Origin: Bacteriovoracaceae bacterium
Lineage (GTDB): Bacteria > Bdellovibrionota > Bacteriovoracia > Bacteriovoracales > Bacteriovoracaceae
DNA length: 33,252 nucleotides
Assembly: GCA_023151145.1 (NCBI GenBank)
Contig: JAKLJM010000004.1
Coordinates: 1-33,252 of the forward strand
Direction: 5' to 3'
The notes beneath the pieces were generated by a model. The model was not told where the DNA came from, made no database searches, and worked only from the letters and a program-made list of their open reading frames with translations. Below, piece by piece: positions 17,486 through 27,178 of the stretch (positions are counted from its first letter, which is position 1; every line of letters starts with the position of its first letter). The position numbers and the translations under genes are program-made.

Positions 17486-18220
17486 ATGAAAGTCCATGTC
17501 CATTTTCATCAAAACAGCTTGAGAAACTTCTCTTATCTTTTAGAAAATTCTAAAGGTGAGGCAATTCTTATTGATCCATTTTCAGGGGATTATTGGCGAG
17601 AGTTTTTAAATTCAAAGCACTTAGCATTAGTTGGACTTTTTTTTACCCACGATCATCCTGATCATTATGCGGGAGAATCAGTTTTTTCAAATGAGATTTT
17701 ACGTGTTGCACACCCGAATGCAAGACTTCCTTTTCCCTTTAAAGCTGTGCAAAATCTAGACAAAATATTTATTGATTTTTGCGACGAGCGCTCTTTTTTA
17801 AGAATCAATTTTACTCCAGGGCATGTGGGTACTCATTTGGCACTTGAATGGTGGCAAGATGAAGTACTTGTGGGCTTTTTTTCTGGAGATTGTTTATTCA
17901 ATGCTGGTATTGGTAACACAAAGAATGGAGGAGATGTAGCAGTCCTTTTTAAAACCGTTCAAAGGCTCTCAACAATTCTCAGTAAAGAAACCATTCTTTA
18001 TCCGGGACATGATTATATTCAACGTAACTTAGAATTCAATTTACATTATTCGGATCGACATAAGCTGATGTTGCAGTTTCTTTTAGAAATGAAAGAACAG
18101 TATGAAAAGAGTGGGTATCAATTTATGACGATGGATAATGAATTTAAAATGAACCCGTATTTAAATAATAACGATCAGGAAAATTTTTTTGATCTGCGCC
18201 GCTTGCGTGATCAATGGTAA
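17486..18220 (+). CDS. MBL-fold metallo-hydrolase (glyoxalase II-like)
   Basis: FTHDHPDHYAGE metal-binding motif, TPGHVGTH, FFSGDCLFNAGIG, LYPGHDY. Confidence 0.88.
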   Translation: MKVHVHFHQNSLRNFSYLLENSKGEAILIDPFSGDYWREFLNSKHLALVGLFFTHDHPDHYAGESVFSNEILRVAHPNARLPFPFKAVQNLDKIFIDFCDERSFLRINFTPGHVGTHLALEWWQDEVLVGFFSGDCLFNAGIGNTKNGGDVAVLFKTVQRLSTILSKETILYPGHDYIQRNLEFNLHYSDRHKLMLQFLLEMKEQYEKSGYQFMTMDNEFKMNPYLNNNDQENFFDLRRLRDQW

Positions 18221-18241
18221 TTCATTGGTAAAAAAGGATTG

Positions 18242-18715
18242 TTTATGTCGACATTAAAAATTGGAAATTTAGCTCCTAAATTTAATTTACTTAATCAGCG
18301 CGAAGAAAAAGTAGCGTTAAAAGATTTTTTAGGCTTTTGGGTTGTCCTTTATTTTTACCCCAAAGCTATGACTCCAGGATGTAGCGTTCAAGCTTGTGGA
18401 CTTCGCGACACGATGAAGGAATTTAAAAAAAGAAAGATCACTATTTTGGGTGTCAGCCCAGATGAACCAAAGAAGCTATTGAAATTCGAAGAAAAAGAAA
18501 AACTAAATTTTGATCTTTTATCTGATGTTGATCATGACTTGGCCGAGAAATACGGGGTTTGGGGATTAAAAAAATTTATGGGTCGAGAGTACATGGGGAT
18601 TCTTCGTACTACATTTATCATCGGTCCTGATGGCAAACTGAAGCATATTATGGATGATGTCAAAACAAAGACTCACCATGACGATGTTTTAAATTGGATA
18701 ATTGAAAATTCATAA
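18242..18715 (+). CDS. bcp: Peroxiredoxin, Bcp/PrxQ type
   Basis: VLYFYPKAMTPGCSVQACGLRD active site, GVSPDEPKKLLKFEEKEKLNFDLLSD, RTTFIIGPDGKL. Confidence 0.9.
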   Translation, partial: FMSTLKIGNLAPKFNLLNQREEKVALKDFLGFWVVLYFYPKAMTPGCSVQACGLRDTMKEFKKRKITILGVSPDEPKKLLKFEEKEKLNFDLLSDVDHDLAEKYGVWGLKKFMGREYMGILRTTFIIGPDGKLKHIMDDVKTKTHHDDVLNWIIENS

Positions 18716-18734
18716 AACTTTAACTTAATTAAGC

Positions 18735-18778
18735 TCATAGGCCCTGATACACTTAAGCAACTTTTGGAGGGCCTATGA
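18735..18778 (+). promoter_or_regulatory. Perfect 11-bp inverted repeat TCATAGGCCCT-N22-AGGGCCTATGA including the start codon of the downstream gene
   Basis: Direct reading: right arm 18768-18778 covers part of SD GGAGG and ATG 18775-18777. Confidence 0.65.
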
Positions 18779-19935
18779 AGTTAGTTTCCACGATTTTTTT
18801 ATCGTTCTTATTCACTCTGTCGATCTCAGCGAAGACTCTTGAGATCATGTCTTACAATGTTGAAAATCTTTTCGATGCTAAACCTGACGTAGTTAATGGT
18901 AAGGGAAAAGAAGATTTTGCTTATCTTCCAAAAGATCATCCGGAAAAAGAAAAGGGCTGTAAAACAGTTGCAAAATTTAGAAAAAGAGAATGTTACGAAA
19001 CGAACTGGACCGAAGCAAAAGTTGATTTAAAATTAGAAAATATTAAAACGGCCGTTGAGTCTGAAAGAAATGGTAAAGCTGATTTTTTAGGATTAATTGA
19101 AGTTGAAAACAAAGAAGTAGTACAAAGATTAGCGCAAAAATTAGGTTATACCAATGTCGAAATCACTGAATCCCCTGACGAAAGAGGTGTAGATGTTGCC
19201 TTACTTTTCAATGAGTCAGACTCTATTAAAAAAGTATCAAACACCGAACATGTCATCGACGTTGAAAGACCAACTCGAAATATTTTAGAAGTAGAATTTT
19301 TATTAGATGGTAAATTTCCCTTAACGATTTTTGTGAATCATTGGCCAAGTTTAGCGAATCCAGATTCTTGGAGAATTAAAGCTGCAGAAAAACTTGTGGC
19401 AAGAATGAAAGAGATTCAAACTAAAAATTCCCAAATGTCGTTTGTTGCCATTGGTGACTTCAATACCATTCCAGAAAATAATCCACACCCATTTACAACT
19501 GTCCTTCAAAAAGATGGTCTGATGATTGATGGTTTTGAAAACATGGTAAAGAGTGGCAAAGTCTCAGCTGATGAAATGGCAAAAATGCCAAAGGGCAGTT
19601 ATTTTTATGCCAAACAAAAACAGTGGAATATGTTAGATCGAATTTTTTATTCACAAAATTTAATAGATGGTAAAGAAATAGAAATTACTCCTGAAAGTTT
19701 TAGAATTCATATGCCAAAAGCAGTTTTAAGAGAATGGACAATTGGTAAAAATGATGATCCCAAAACATTTGTTCCCTTTTTTGTTCCGAAGTCATTTAAA
19801 CATGAAAAGGACACTAAAGAAGAAATGGGATTTTCAGACCACTTACCAATTTATGTAAAATTAGAAGTTCCAGAAGTTAAAAAAGAAGTGAAGAAAGAAG
19901 CAAAAAAAGAAAGTAAAAAGAAGAGTAAAAAATAA
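18775..19935 (+). CDS. Secreted endonuclease/exonuclease/phosphatase family protein with Lys-rich C-terminal tail
   Basis: Signal peptide. EIMSYNVENLF, FLGLIEVEN, VNHWPSLANPDSWRIKAAEKL, AIGDFNTIPEN, FSDHLPIYVKLEV. Tail KKEVKKEAKKESKKKSKK. Confidence 0.9.
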   Translation: MKLVSTIFLSFLFTLSISAKTLEIMSYNVENLFDAKPDVVNGKGKEDFAYLPKDHPEKEKGCKTVAKFRKRECYETNWTEAKVDLKLENIKTAVESERNGKADFLGLIEVENKEVVQRLAQKLGYTNVEITESPDERGVDVALLFNESDSIKKVSNTEHVIDVERPTRNILEVEFLLDGKFPLTIFVNHWPSLANPDSWRIKAAEKLVARMKEIQTKNSQMSFVAIGDFNTIPENNPHPFTTVLQKDGLMIDGFENMVKSGKVSADEMAKMPKGSYFYAKQKQWNMLDRIFYSQNLIDGKEIEITPESFRIHMPKAVLREWTIGKNDDPKTFVPFFVPKSFKHEKDTKEEMGFSDHLPIYVKLEVPEVKKEVKKEAKKESKKKSKK

Positions 19936-19939
19936 ATTA

Positions 19940-19964
19940 GGGAGCGTGAATGCTCCCTTTTTTT
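19940..19964 (+). terminator. Rho-independent terminator
   Basis: GGGAGC-GTGAAT-GCTCCC followed by TTTTTTT, immediately after the stop at 19935. Confidence 0.88.
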
Positions 19965-20763
19965 ATGGGATTAAATTTCTACCAATACCTTTTTTCTTTG
20001 AAGCTTCGTAGTAAGGCATAACTTTTGGTAACAAGCTTTTTAAATACTCTTTACGGTTGTGCGAGTTGGGATGTGTAGATAAAAATTCTGGTGGAGATTT
20101 ACCGCCATCAGCTTTTGAAAAACGATCCCAAAAATTTACTGCTTCTCGCGGATCATATCCGGCTTTGGCCATTAACACTAATCCAATTTCATCTGCTTCA
20201 GTTTCATGACTTCTAGAAAATGGAAGAATGACTCCATAGGTAGCCCCAGCTCCAAGAGCCGCCATGACTAATGTTTTTTTCGTTGAATCCATTTTTGATA
20301 AGCCAATAACCGCAAGTCCAGCCATGGCTGCGTTGGTGGCCATCTGTTGGCTCATGCGCTGACCGCCGTGACGAAGGAGGGCATGGCCTATTTCGTGTCC
20401 CATGACAGCTGCTAAGCCGGCTTCATTTTGAGCATAGGGAAAAAGCCCGGTATAGACAGCCACTTTACCTCCTGGGAGACAAAAAGCATTGGGAGTATTT
20501 GGAGAATCAATTGTTTTAAATTCCCAAACGTATTCAGGTTTTCCTGAAATTTTTGCTAAATCATTGCCAATTTCTTCGACGATCTTTGATGCTTTAGAAT
20601 TTGTGATAATTTTTTCTTTACTTAAAATTTCTTTGTACGCATCAGCCCCTTGTGAATTTTCTGAATCTTCACTGGTTAGTAGAAATGCTCTTTTGTCTGT
20701 TCCTGGCAATCTGGCACAGCTTAAAAGTGAAATTGAAGCGAGTATGAAGATAATACGTTTCAT
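19963..20763 (-). CDS. M48 family metalloprotease, probable lipoprotein
   Basis: Lipobox (ASISLLSC), GHEIGHALLRHGGQRMSQQ, HETEADEIGLVLMAKAGYDP, LSTHPNSHNRKEYL. Confidence 0.92.
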   Translation of the reverse strand: MKRIIFILASISLLSCARLPGTDKRAFLLTSEDSENSQGADAYKEILSKEKIITNSKASKIVEEIGNDLAKISGKPEYVWEFKTIDSPNTPNAFCLPGGKVAVYTGLFPYAQNEAGLAAVMGHEIGHALLRHGGQRMSQQMATNAAMAGLAVIGLSKMDSTKKTLVMAALGAGATYGVILPFSRSHETEADEIGLVLMAKAGYDPREAVNFWDRFSKADGGKSPPEFLSTHPNSHNRKEYLKSLLPKVMPYYEASKKKGIGRNLIP

Positions 20764-20785
20764 TTTGGCCTCTGGTAAAAATTAT

Positions 20786-21055
20786 TTATTCAAATGAAAG
20801 TTGTTCGTTGACTAAAAAGGTCAATGGAAATTTTTCAGCGCATTTATTTAATACATGATCAACTTGCTCTTTTAATCTCAAATCTCCTTTGAGATCAATA
20901 TCGCGAAATTGATCGTGGGGATTAAAGGGAAGAGTAGAGTAAAAACAAAGACCTTCGTTGGCTTCAAATTGAAAATAAAAAAACGCCGAATCTTCTTTGT
21001 TTAATCGAATGACGTAATGAAATAACGATTTCGCTTGAGTGTTTTGATCAGTCAT
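20786..21055 (-). CDS. Small hypothetical protein (89 aa)
   Basis: Open frame in a gap between other genes, SD-like GAGAG upstream. No family recognised. Confidence 0.6.
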   Translation of the reverse strand: MTDQNTQAKSLFHYVIRLNKEDSAFFYFQFEANEGLCFYSTLPFNPHDQFRDIDLKGDLRLKEQVDHVLNKCAEKFPLTFLVNEQLSFE

Positions 21056-21201
21056 AGTGCTCTCAATATTAAATTTATAAATTGGTTTTATATCATTATA
21101 TGCAAAAACTCAAAGGGCTTTGATTGACTTCAATTCAAGTTGCTTTACAATGAAATTAAGTGCCTAGTTTCGAATGCTTAATATGTCATGGAGGACGAAA
21201 A

Positions 21202-21975
21202 GTGAAAAGGATTTTTAGCACACAGCGAATGAGTATTTTTAGCGTATTAGTTTCTACGCTGTTGTTAACTTCTTGTTCACAATTATTGGCCCACCGAGAT
21301 GAAAATGAAACGAGTGTCGTTGCCAGTGCCAATCAAGAGTCTGTGCCTCGTGCTCAGTATGATGAACTGGCGAGAAAGTATCAAGAGCTTTTAAATAAAT
21401 CTAAAAATTTAAAAACAACAGAAGATCAAAATGCAGTTTCTGTTTCAGAGTTACCTTCAAATATTAATGACGGCGCAGCTAAGCCCATGCTCGGAGCGGA
21501 GTCTACAAATTTAGATCCATCTGAATTAGTTAATAAATTAGATGCTAATTTTCCTGATAAAAAAACCGAAGTCACTCTTATCGATGCACCAGCTGCTGCG
21601 CCAACAGCCATTGGTGTTCAAGAAGTTTTTTATACAGATGATGTTGATGAACAAATTAAACAACTAAGAGAAGTTGGAAATTTAGTTCGTGTTAATAAAT
21701 TTGAAGATGCTTTGGCCATACTAAAAAATTTAGAAAATTCTAAAGAAAAACAAATTCAAGTTAGAGCAAAAATGATGCTCGGGGATTTATTGTTTAACCA
21801 AGGCGAGTACGATTTATCGATGCAAGTATATGAAGAAGTTATTACTAAATATGCGTTTAGCGGATTAGTTTTAAAAGCTCTCGGAAAGTTGGTTGCCTGT
21901 AGTGAAAAATTGAAACAACCTGAAAAACAAGCTAAGTACTATTCGCTCCTCCATGATTTTTTTGAGGCAGGCTAA
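21202..21975 (+). CDS. Lipoprotein with TPR-like C-terminal repeats
   Basis: GTG start 21202 with GGAGG at about 21190. Lipobox STLLLTSC. Repeat-like DALAILKNLENSKEKQIQVRAKMMLGDLLFNQGEYDLSMQVYEEVITKYAFSG. Confidence 0.8.
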   Translation: MKRIFSTQRMSIFSVLVSTLLLTSCSQLLAHRDENETSVVASANQESVPRAQYDELARKYQELLNKSKNLKTTEDQNAVSVSELPSNINDGAAKPMLGAESTNLDPSELVNKLDANFPDKKTEVTLIDAPAAAPTAIGVQEVFYTDDVDEQIKQLREVGNLVRVNKFEDALAILKNLENSKEKQIQVRAKMMLGDLLFNQGEYDLSMQVYEEVITKYAFSGLVLKALGKLVACSEKLKQPEKQAKYYSLLHDFFEAG

Positions 21976-24131
21976 TGAAAAAAACAAATAAGATTGCACT
22001 GGTTACAAGTGCGACATTACTCTTAGGTCATTCTGCTATTTATGCACAAGAAGATGCACAAGCAGCTATGGACCTTGAAGAAGTAAATGTTTTTGAAACA
22101 GTTAAACAGGGTGATCTAGATACGGGAAAAGATATTCCGCCGCTATCAACGCTGGAAGAACAAGACGATCTTGAGTCGATGAAAGATGATATTGGTGATA
22201 ATCTTTTTAAAGATCAAGTTAAAGAGGGAAAAGCCCTTTCTGAAACACCAAGCTCTGGTCAGACTGGAACTTTGAATTTGACAGAAGAAGCTACGAACGA
22301 TGCAACAGCGGTTACTGAAAATAAAAAAAATGAAAAAGCTGAAATAATTGCAGACGATACTTTAAATTTTGATACCGGAAATGAAGAGAAAAATCTTTTA
22401 AAATTATCAAAGTTTGTTCAAGGTAAAATCACTCCTAAAGAATGGGAAGATTTAAATAGCAAAAGTAAATTAGAGAAGTATGAAGTTCAAAAAGGAGATT
22501 ATCTTTGGAAAATCTCGAAAAAACTTTTTGGTACTGGTTTTTATTATTCAAAAATTTGGTCCTTAAATCCGCAAATCACTAACCCCCATGAAATTGAGCC
22601 GGGAACGACTTTATTATTTGACTTAGGATCAACCGATGCTGTTCCCAATGTTCAAGTAAGCGCCTTCTCGGACGATGAACCAGTGGCATCGATGAAAAAG
22701 GGAATGAATTATGCTTCTAATAGTGAAGCGATACGTCCACCTTGGTTAGATGAAAGAAGAAAACTCATTGATCAAGGGATTTATTTTCAATTTGCCTCGG
22801 AAGAAACCTATGAAGATCTAGAGCGTTTGGAAAAAGCACAAAGAAATACAGAACATGAAAAATATGAACCACCGATTAATAATATCGCTATTCGCGAACC
22901 AGGTGATGAGTATGACAGCGTGGGGTTTGATAAAAATTCACGGATAACTTTTAATTATAAAGAAGGTTTTTTCCTAAATACTTTTGTGACAACAAATATG
23001 TTACAAGATTTAGGGATGGTGAAAGCCGCTAAAAATGAAGGCGTTTTCATTCATAAATTTGATACAGTTTACGTAGAATTTGAAAAAGGCGTGAAAGTTA
23101 GACCTGGGGATTTATTCTCAGTTTATAGTTCCGGTGGAGAGATCCAACATCGCGTTTCTGATCGTTCGGGTTATCAATATACGATTAGTGCACAAATTAA
23201 AGTGATTAAAAAAATTGATGATGTATGGGAGTGTCAGGTTATTGATCAATCGGGACTTTTACAAAGAAAAGACCGTGTGACAGTTTATACTCCGAAAATT
23301 TCAAAAATCGCTCGTACTTATTCACGTCGAACAATCGAAGCAGCAATTATTGGCGGATTCAGAGATTCTCCTGGCGGAATTTCTTTTGGCGATGTTGTCT
23401 ATTTAGATCGAGGTCGAGCAGATGGCGTGGAGCTCGGAAATATTTTTGAGGTTTATTCATTCATTGATCGAGGAACTAATAAAAGAATTTCACCAAGTCC
23501 GACTTATAAAACTGGTGAGTTAACTGTAATTAATATCACCGATAACTTCGCAACCGCATTGGTGTCTCGTTCATCAAATGAGATGTCTTTTGGAAATATT
23601 GCGCTTACAAAAACTCAAGAAGAAGCGACCAGAGAGATGCGAATTAAAAACCAAGATTCGCTCAAAGATGTTAAACGAATCGAAGGTAAGTCATTGGATG
23701 AACTCGATGTTGAGTTAAATCTTGATGATGTAAGCCAAGATATTTTAAAGAAAGCAGATAAGATTCAACTGACAGAAGATGAACTTGAAGAGCTAGAGCG
23801 TCAAGAGCGTGAGAAGTCTATTATTCGTGATGATAATCGAGATGAGAAAGAACTTGATCGTTTAGAAAATGATTTATCTGATCAAGAAAAGCTACTCAAT
23901 GAATCAAAATTAGATGAAGATCGCTTATTAGAAGATCAGAGTCTCGAGGAAGAAGAGAAGAAAATCAAAGACCCAGATCCGAATTCATTTGAATCTGTGA
24001 ATGAGATTGAACAAGAGTTAGGCCGCAAATATATGGATGAAGATATTAATAATAAAGAAAATCCATATGGTCTGACAGAATTTGACCTTGAAGAAATAGA
24101 TGAGATGTTGAATACTGGTCGAAAAAAATAA
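21975..24131 (+). CDS. Secreted LysM-domain protein with long acidic C-terminus
   Basis: Signal peptide. LysM EVQKGDYLWKISKKLFGTGFYYSKIWSLNPQITNPHEIEPGTTLLF. Asp/Glu-rich C-terminal about 160 aa. Confidence 0.88.
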   Translation: MKKTNKIALVTSATLLLGHSAIYAQEDAQAAMDLEEVNVFETVKQGDLDTGKDIPPLSTLEEQDDLESMKDDIGDNLFKDQVKEGKALSETPSSGQTGTLNLTEEATNDATAVTENKKNEKAEIIADDTLNFDTGNEEKNLLKLSKFVQGKITPKEWEDLNSKSKLEKYEVQKGDYLWKISKKLFGTGFYYSKIWSLNPQITNPHEIEPGTTLLFDLGSTDAVPNVQVSAFSDDEPVASMKKGMNYASNSEAIRPPWLDERRKLIDQGIYFQFASEETYEDLERLEKAQRNTEHEKYEPPINNIAIREPGDEYDSVGFDKNSRITFNYKEGFFLNTFVTTNMLQDLGMVKAAKNEGVFIHKFDTVYVEFEKGVKVRPGDLFSVYSSGGEIQHRVSDRSGYQYTISAQIKVIKKIDDVWECQVIDQSGLLQRKDRVTVYTPKISKIARTYSRRTIEAAIIGGFRDSPGGISFGDVVYLDRGRADGVELGNIFEVYSFIDRGTNKRISPSPTYKTGELTVINITDNFATALVSRSSNEMSFGNIALTKTQEEATREMRIKNQDSLKDVKRIEGKSLDELDVELNLDDVSQDILKKADKIQLTEDELEELERQEREKSIIRDDNRDEKELDRLENDLSDQEKLLNESKLDEDRLLEDQSLEEEEKKIKDPDPNSFESVNEIEQELGRKYMDEDINNKENPYGLTEFDLEEIDEMLNTGRKK

Positions 24132-24164
24132 TTATAATGATGATTTTAGATTAAGGTAAAAAAT

Positions 24165-26657
24165 ATGTGTGCTACAAAAGTTGCAAAGAAAGCCCCTGCT
24201 AAAAAAGGGGCTGCTGCAAAAACTCCCACTAAAGCAAGTTCTAAAAAAGCTGTGAAATCTGTGAAAGTTGTAAAATCAACAGATGATGTTGAGGTCATTG
24301 AAAAAGCGGCTGGTGAATATGATCTTGTTGTTGTTGAGTCACCTTCAAAAGCAAAAACCATTAAAAAATATTTGGGAAGAGGTTTTCAAGTTGTGGCCAG
24401 TAATGGACACATTAAAGATCTTCCTAAGTCGAAATTGGGCGTAGATATTAAAGACGACTTCGCTCTCGATTTAGTTCCGATTACAGGTAAAAAAGAAAAA
24501 ATAGAACGTATTCAAGAATTAGCTAAAGATGCTAATCAAATCTATCTCGCTCCCGATATGGACCGCGAGGGAGAAGCGATTGCCTTTCATTTGGCCGAAG
24601 AGATTGGATCGAGAAAAAAGAATATACACAGAGTGGTTTTTAATGCGGTTACAAAAACTGCTGTAAAAAATGCTATTGATCATCCAACAAAGCTTAATCA
24701 AGCAATGTATGACTCACAAAAAACGAGACGTGTGCTTGATCGTTTGGTGGGTTATAAAATTTCACCGATTCTTTGGGATAAAATTCAACGAGGAATTTCT
24801 GCAGGTCGAGTTCAATCAGTAGCTCTAAGAATTATTGTTGAACGTGAAGATGAAATTAAAGCTTTTACTCCAACTAAATGGTTTTCTATTCAAGGTGAAA
24901 TGAATAAAGCAAATACTAATTTTGCTTTTAAGTATTACGGTGAAGATTCTAGTAAAAAAACAGATCTAGATGGAGATACTGCTGAAAAATTAGCTTTGAA
25001 AATTGTTAATGATACAAAAGGCAAAGCCTATAAAGTTGTTGAAGTAAAAAAGAAAGAGCGTCGCCAAAATCCAACGGCACCTTTTACAACTTCAAAATTA
25101 CAACAGGAAGCCGCTAACAAATTAGGTTTTACCGCAAAGAAAACCATGATGATTGCTCAGATGCTTTATGAAGGGGTGCAATTAAGAGATCATGGTCTAC
25201 AAGGTTTGATTACCTATATGCGTACGGATTCAGTAAGAACTGAACCTGAAGCAATGAAGAGTCTTCGCGATTTTATTAAAACAGAATATGGAAAAGAATT
25301 TTTATCTTCCGAAGAAATTACTTATAAGAAGAAAGGAACCAGTAAGGTTCAAGATGCCCACGAGGCCATTCGTCCAACATCCCTTGAATTTACACCAGCA
25401 GAAGTAAAGGGGGATTTAGATCCAGATCAATTTAAACTTTACGAGCTTATTTGGAATAAATTTATTTCCAGCCAAATGGCTCCAGCAGTTATCGATCAAA
25501 CAACTGTTCTTTTTGAAAACAACGGCCATTATTTTAAAAGTAATGGATCGATCATTAAGTTTCCGGGTTTCAGAACTGTCTACTTAGACTCTCAAGTTGA
25601 AAAGGCATCTAAAAAATCTAGTGATGATGATGAGTCAGAAGAAGCAGAAGTAAAATCGGGAATTCTTCCTGATATTAAAGAAGGTGAGACACTAAAAGCG
25701 ACAAAAGAAGCTAATAGTGAAGAGCACTGGACTTCTCCACCGCCACGTTTTTCGGAAGCATCTTTAGTAAAAGCACTAGAAGAAGGCGGGATTGGACGTC
25801 CATCAACATACGCAGCCATTATTTCTAATATTCAAGATCGTGGTTATGTTGAGAAAATTGAAAACCGCTTTATTCCTACAGAGTTAGGAAAAGTGGTTTG
25901 TAAAATGTTAGTAGAATCATTCCCAGAAGTTATGGATGTGGAATTCACCGCTAAAGTTGAAGAACTTCTCGATAAGATCGAAGAAGGTGATGTTTCTTGG
26001 AAAAAAGTTTTAAAAGATTTTTGGAACGGATTTGAGGAAACTCTTGAGCGTGCCAAAGAAGAAATGAAAAATCTTAAGAAACAAGCAACGCCTACAGGGA
26101 TTCACTGCCGTAAATGTGATGCTGGTGAATACCATATTAAATGGGGAAAAAATGGACAATTTCTAGCTTGTTCAAATTATCCAGATTGTACGTCAACTGA
26201 AGATTTCAAACGTATGAGTGATGGTAGTTTGGAAATTGTTGAAAAAGAATTTGCTAAAGATCCGTGTACGACGTGTGGAAAACGCATGGCGATTAAAAAA
26301 GGGAAATTTGGAAAATTTCTTGCTTGTGAAGATTATCCAACATGTATGACAACGGCACCTTTTACTATTGATGTAACATGCCCGGAATGTAAAGTTGGAA
26401 AGTTTGCAGAGAAGAAAAGCCGTTATGGTAAAATTTTCTACGGATGTTCTAACTACCCTCAATGTAACAATGCTATGTGGACTAAACCCTATAATTTTGG
26501 TTGTGCTAAATGTGGCCATGCCGTTATGGGAGAAAAATATTCTAAGAAAAATGGCGCACAATTAGAGTGTCCAAAGTGCCGCTACCGCGTCGATTTGGCC
26601 GATACGCCATTTGCCCCTAAAGAAGTTGAAGAATCAGTGGAAGTGGGCCTAGATTAG
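24165..26657 (+). CDS. topA: DNA topoisomerase I with Lys/Ala-rich N-terminal extension and four C-terminal zinc-finger-like modules
   Basis: LVVVESPSKAKTIKKYLG toprim, LAPDMDREGEAIAFHL, LITYMRTDSVR (active Tyr), EGGIGRPSTYA. C4 motifs in the C-terminus. Confidence 0.97.
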   Translation: MCATKVAKKAPAKKGAAAKTPTKASSKKAVKSVKVVKSTDDVEVIEKAAGEYDLVVVESPSKAKTIKKYLGRGFQVVASNGHIKDLPKSKLGVDIKDDFALDLVPITGKKEKIERIQELAKDANQIYLAPDMDREGEAIAFHLAEEIGSRKKNIHRVVFNAVTKTAVKNAIDHPTKLNQAMYDSQKTRRVLDRLVGYKISPILWDKIQRGISAGRVQSVALRIIVEREDEIKAFTPTKWFSIQGEMNKANTNFAFKYYGEDSSKKTDLDGDTAEKLALKIVNDTKGKAYKVVEVKKKERRQNPTAPFTTSKLQQEAANKLGFTAKKTMMIAQMLYEGVQLRDHGLQGLITYMRTDSVRTEPEAMKSLRDFIKTEYGKEFLSSEEITYKKKGTSKVQDAHEAIRPTSLEFTPAEVKGDLDPDQFKLYELIWNKFISSQMAPAVIDQTTVLFENNGHYFKSNGSIIKFPGFRTVYLDSQVEKASKKSSDDDESEEAEVKSGILPDIKEGETLKATKEANSEEHWTSPPPRFSEASLVKALEEGGIGRPSTYAAIISNIQDRGYVEKIENRFIPTELGKVVCKMLVESFPEVMDVEFTAKVEELLDKIEEGDVSWKKVLKDFWNGFEETLERAKEEMKNLKKQATPTGIHCRKCDAGEYHIKWGKNGQFLACSNYPDCTSTEDFKRMSDGSLEIVEKEFAKDPCTTCGKRMAIKKGKFGKFLACEDYPTCMTTAPFTIDVTCPECKVGKFAEKKSRYGKIFYGCSNYPQCNNAMWTKPYNFGCAKCGHAVMGEKYSKKNGAQLECPKCRYRVDLADTPFAPKEVEESVEVGLD

Positions 26658-26670
26658 GCCCTTTCCTTTG
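26645..26670 (+). terminator. Terminator hairpin overlapping the topA stop codon
   Basis: GGGCCTA-GAT-TAGGCCC followed by TTTCCTTT. The TAG stop (26655-26657) is in the right arm. Confidence 0.65.
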
Positions 26671-26764
26671 TCTAATTTCTAGACAGCACTATAGATTTTT
26701 CTCTAAATCACCATTTTTTCAAAGAAAATGACAATATATGAGCATCTTAAACCAGGACTGCTCA

Positions 26765-27178
26765 ATGAAAAAAACTATCCTTTCAATTTTTTTGGGAATT
26801 TCTCTTATTTCTTCGGCCAATGCCGCTGTCGTTTCATCTTATGATATGAACAAAAGCTGTACTCTCTATCGTACAACAACTGAAACGAAACCAATTCTGA
26901 GTCATGAATCAATGGTTCTAAATAAGAATGTCTATGGACTCTCGTTACAAAATATGGATATTGATTTTTTGAAGAAAGAAGTTCGTTTTGATTTAATGGG
27001 ACTAGTGGTGATGGGAATTAATAAAAGAATTACTAATGAAAGCATTCGTATTGACGAAAAAAATCCTGACTTCAAAGTTTTTACGAATCAATTAAATAGA
27101 AAAATTCAATTATTAGAATCAGTATGTCTCGATGGTACTAATCAAGTTCAATCATTTTCATTTTTTGAAAGTGAGTGA
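26765..27178 (+). CDS. Small secreted hypothetical protein
   Basis: Signal peptide MKKTILSIFLGISLISSANAA. No family recognised. Confidence 0.7.
   Translation: MKKTILSIFLGISLISSANAAVVSSYDMNKSCTLYRTTTETKPILSHESMVLNKNVYGLSLQNMDIDFLKKEVRFDLMGLVVMGINKRITNESIRIDEKNPDFKVFTNQLNRKIQLLESVCLDGTNQVQSFSFFESE

Noticed and set aside
20875-20895. 8-bp inverted repeat ATCTCAAA-TCTCC-TTTGAGAT with an SD-like AAGGAG on the minus strand
   Set aside because: Lies within the 89-aa CDS, no start codon nearby, and the length is compatible with chance in AT-rich DNA.
24191-24212. 6-bp hairpin AGCCCC/GGGGCT just inside topA
   Set aside because: Short and explained by the Ala-Pro-Ala/Gly-Ala-Ala codon run; no T-tract.
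26193-26561. 122-aa minus ORF inside topA zinc-finger region
   Set aside because: Antisense to clear C4 zinc-finger coding sequence; no independent support.
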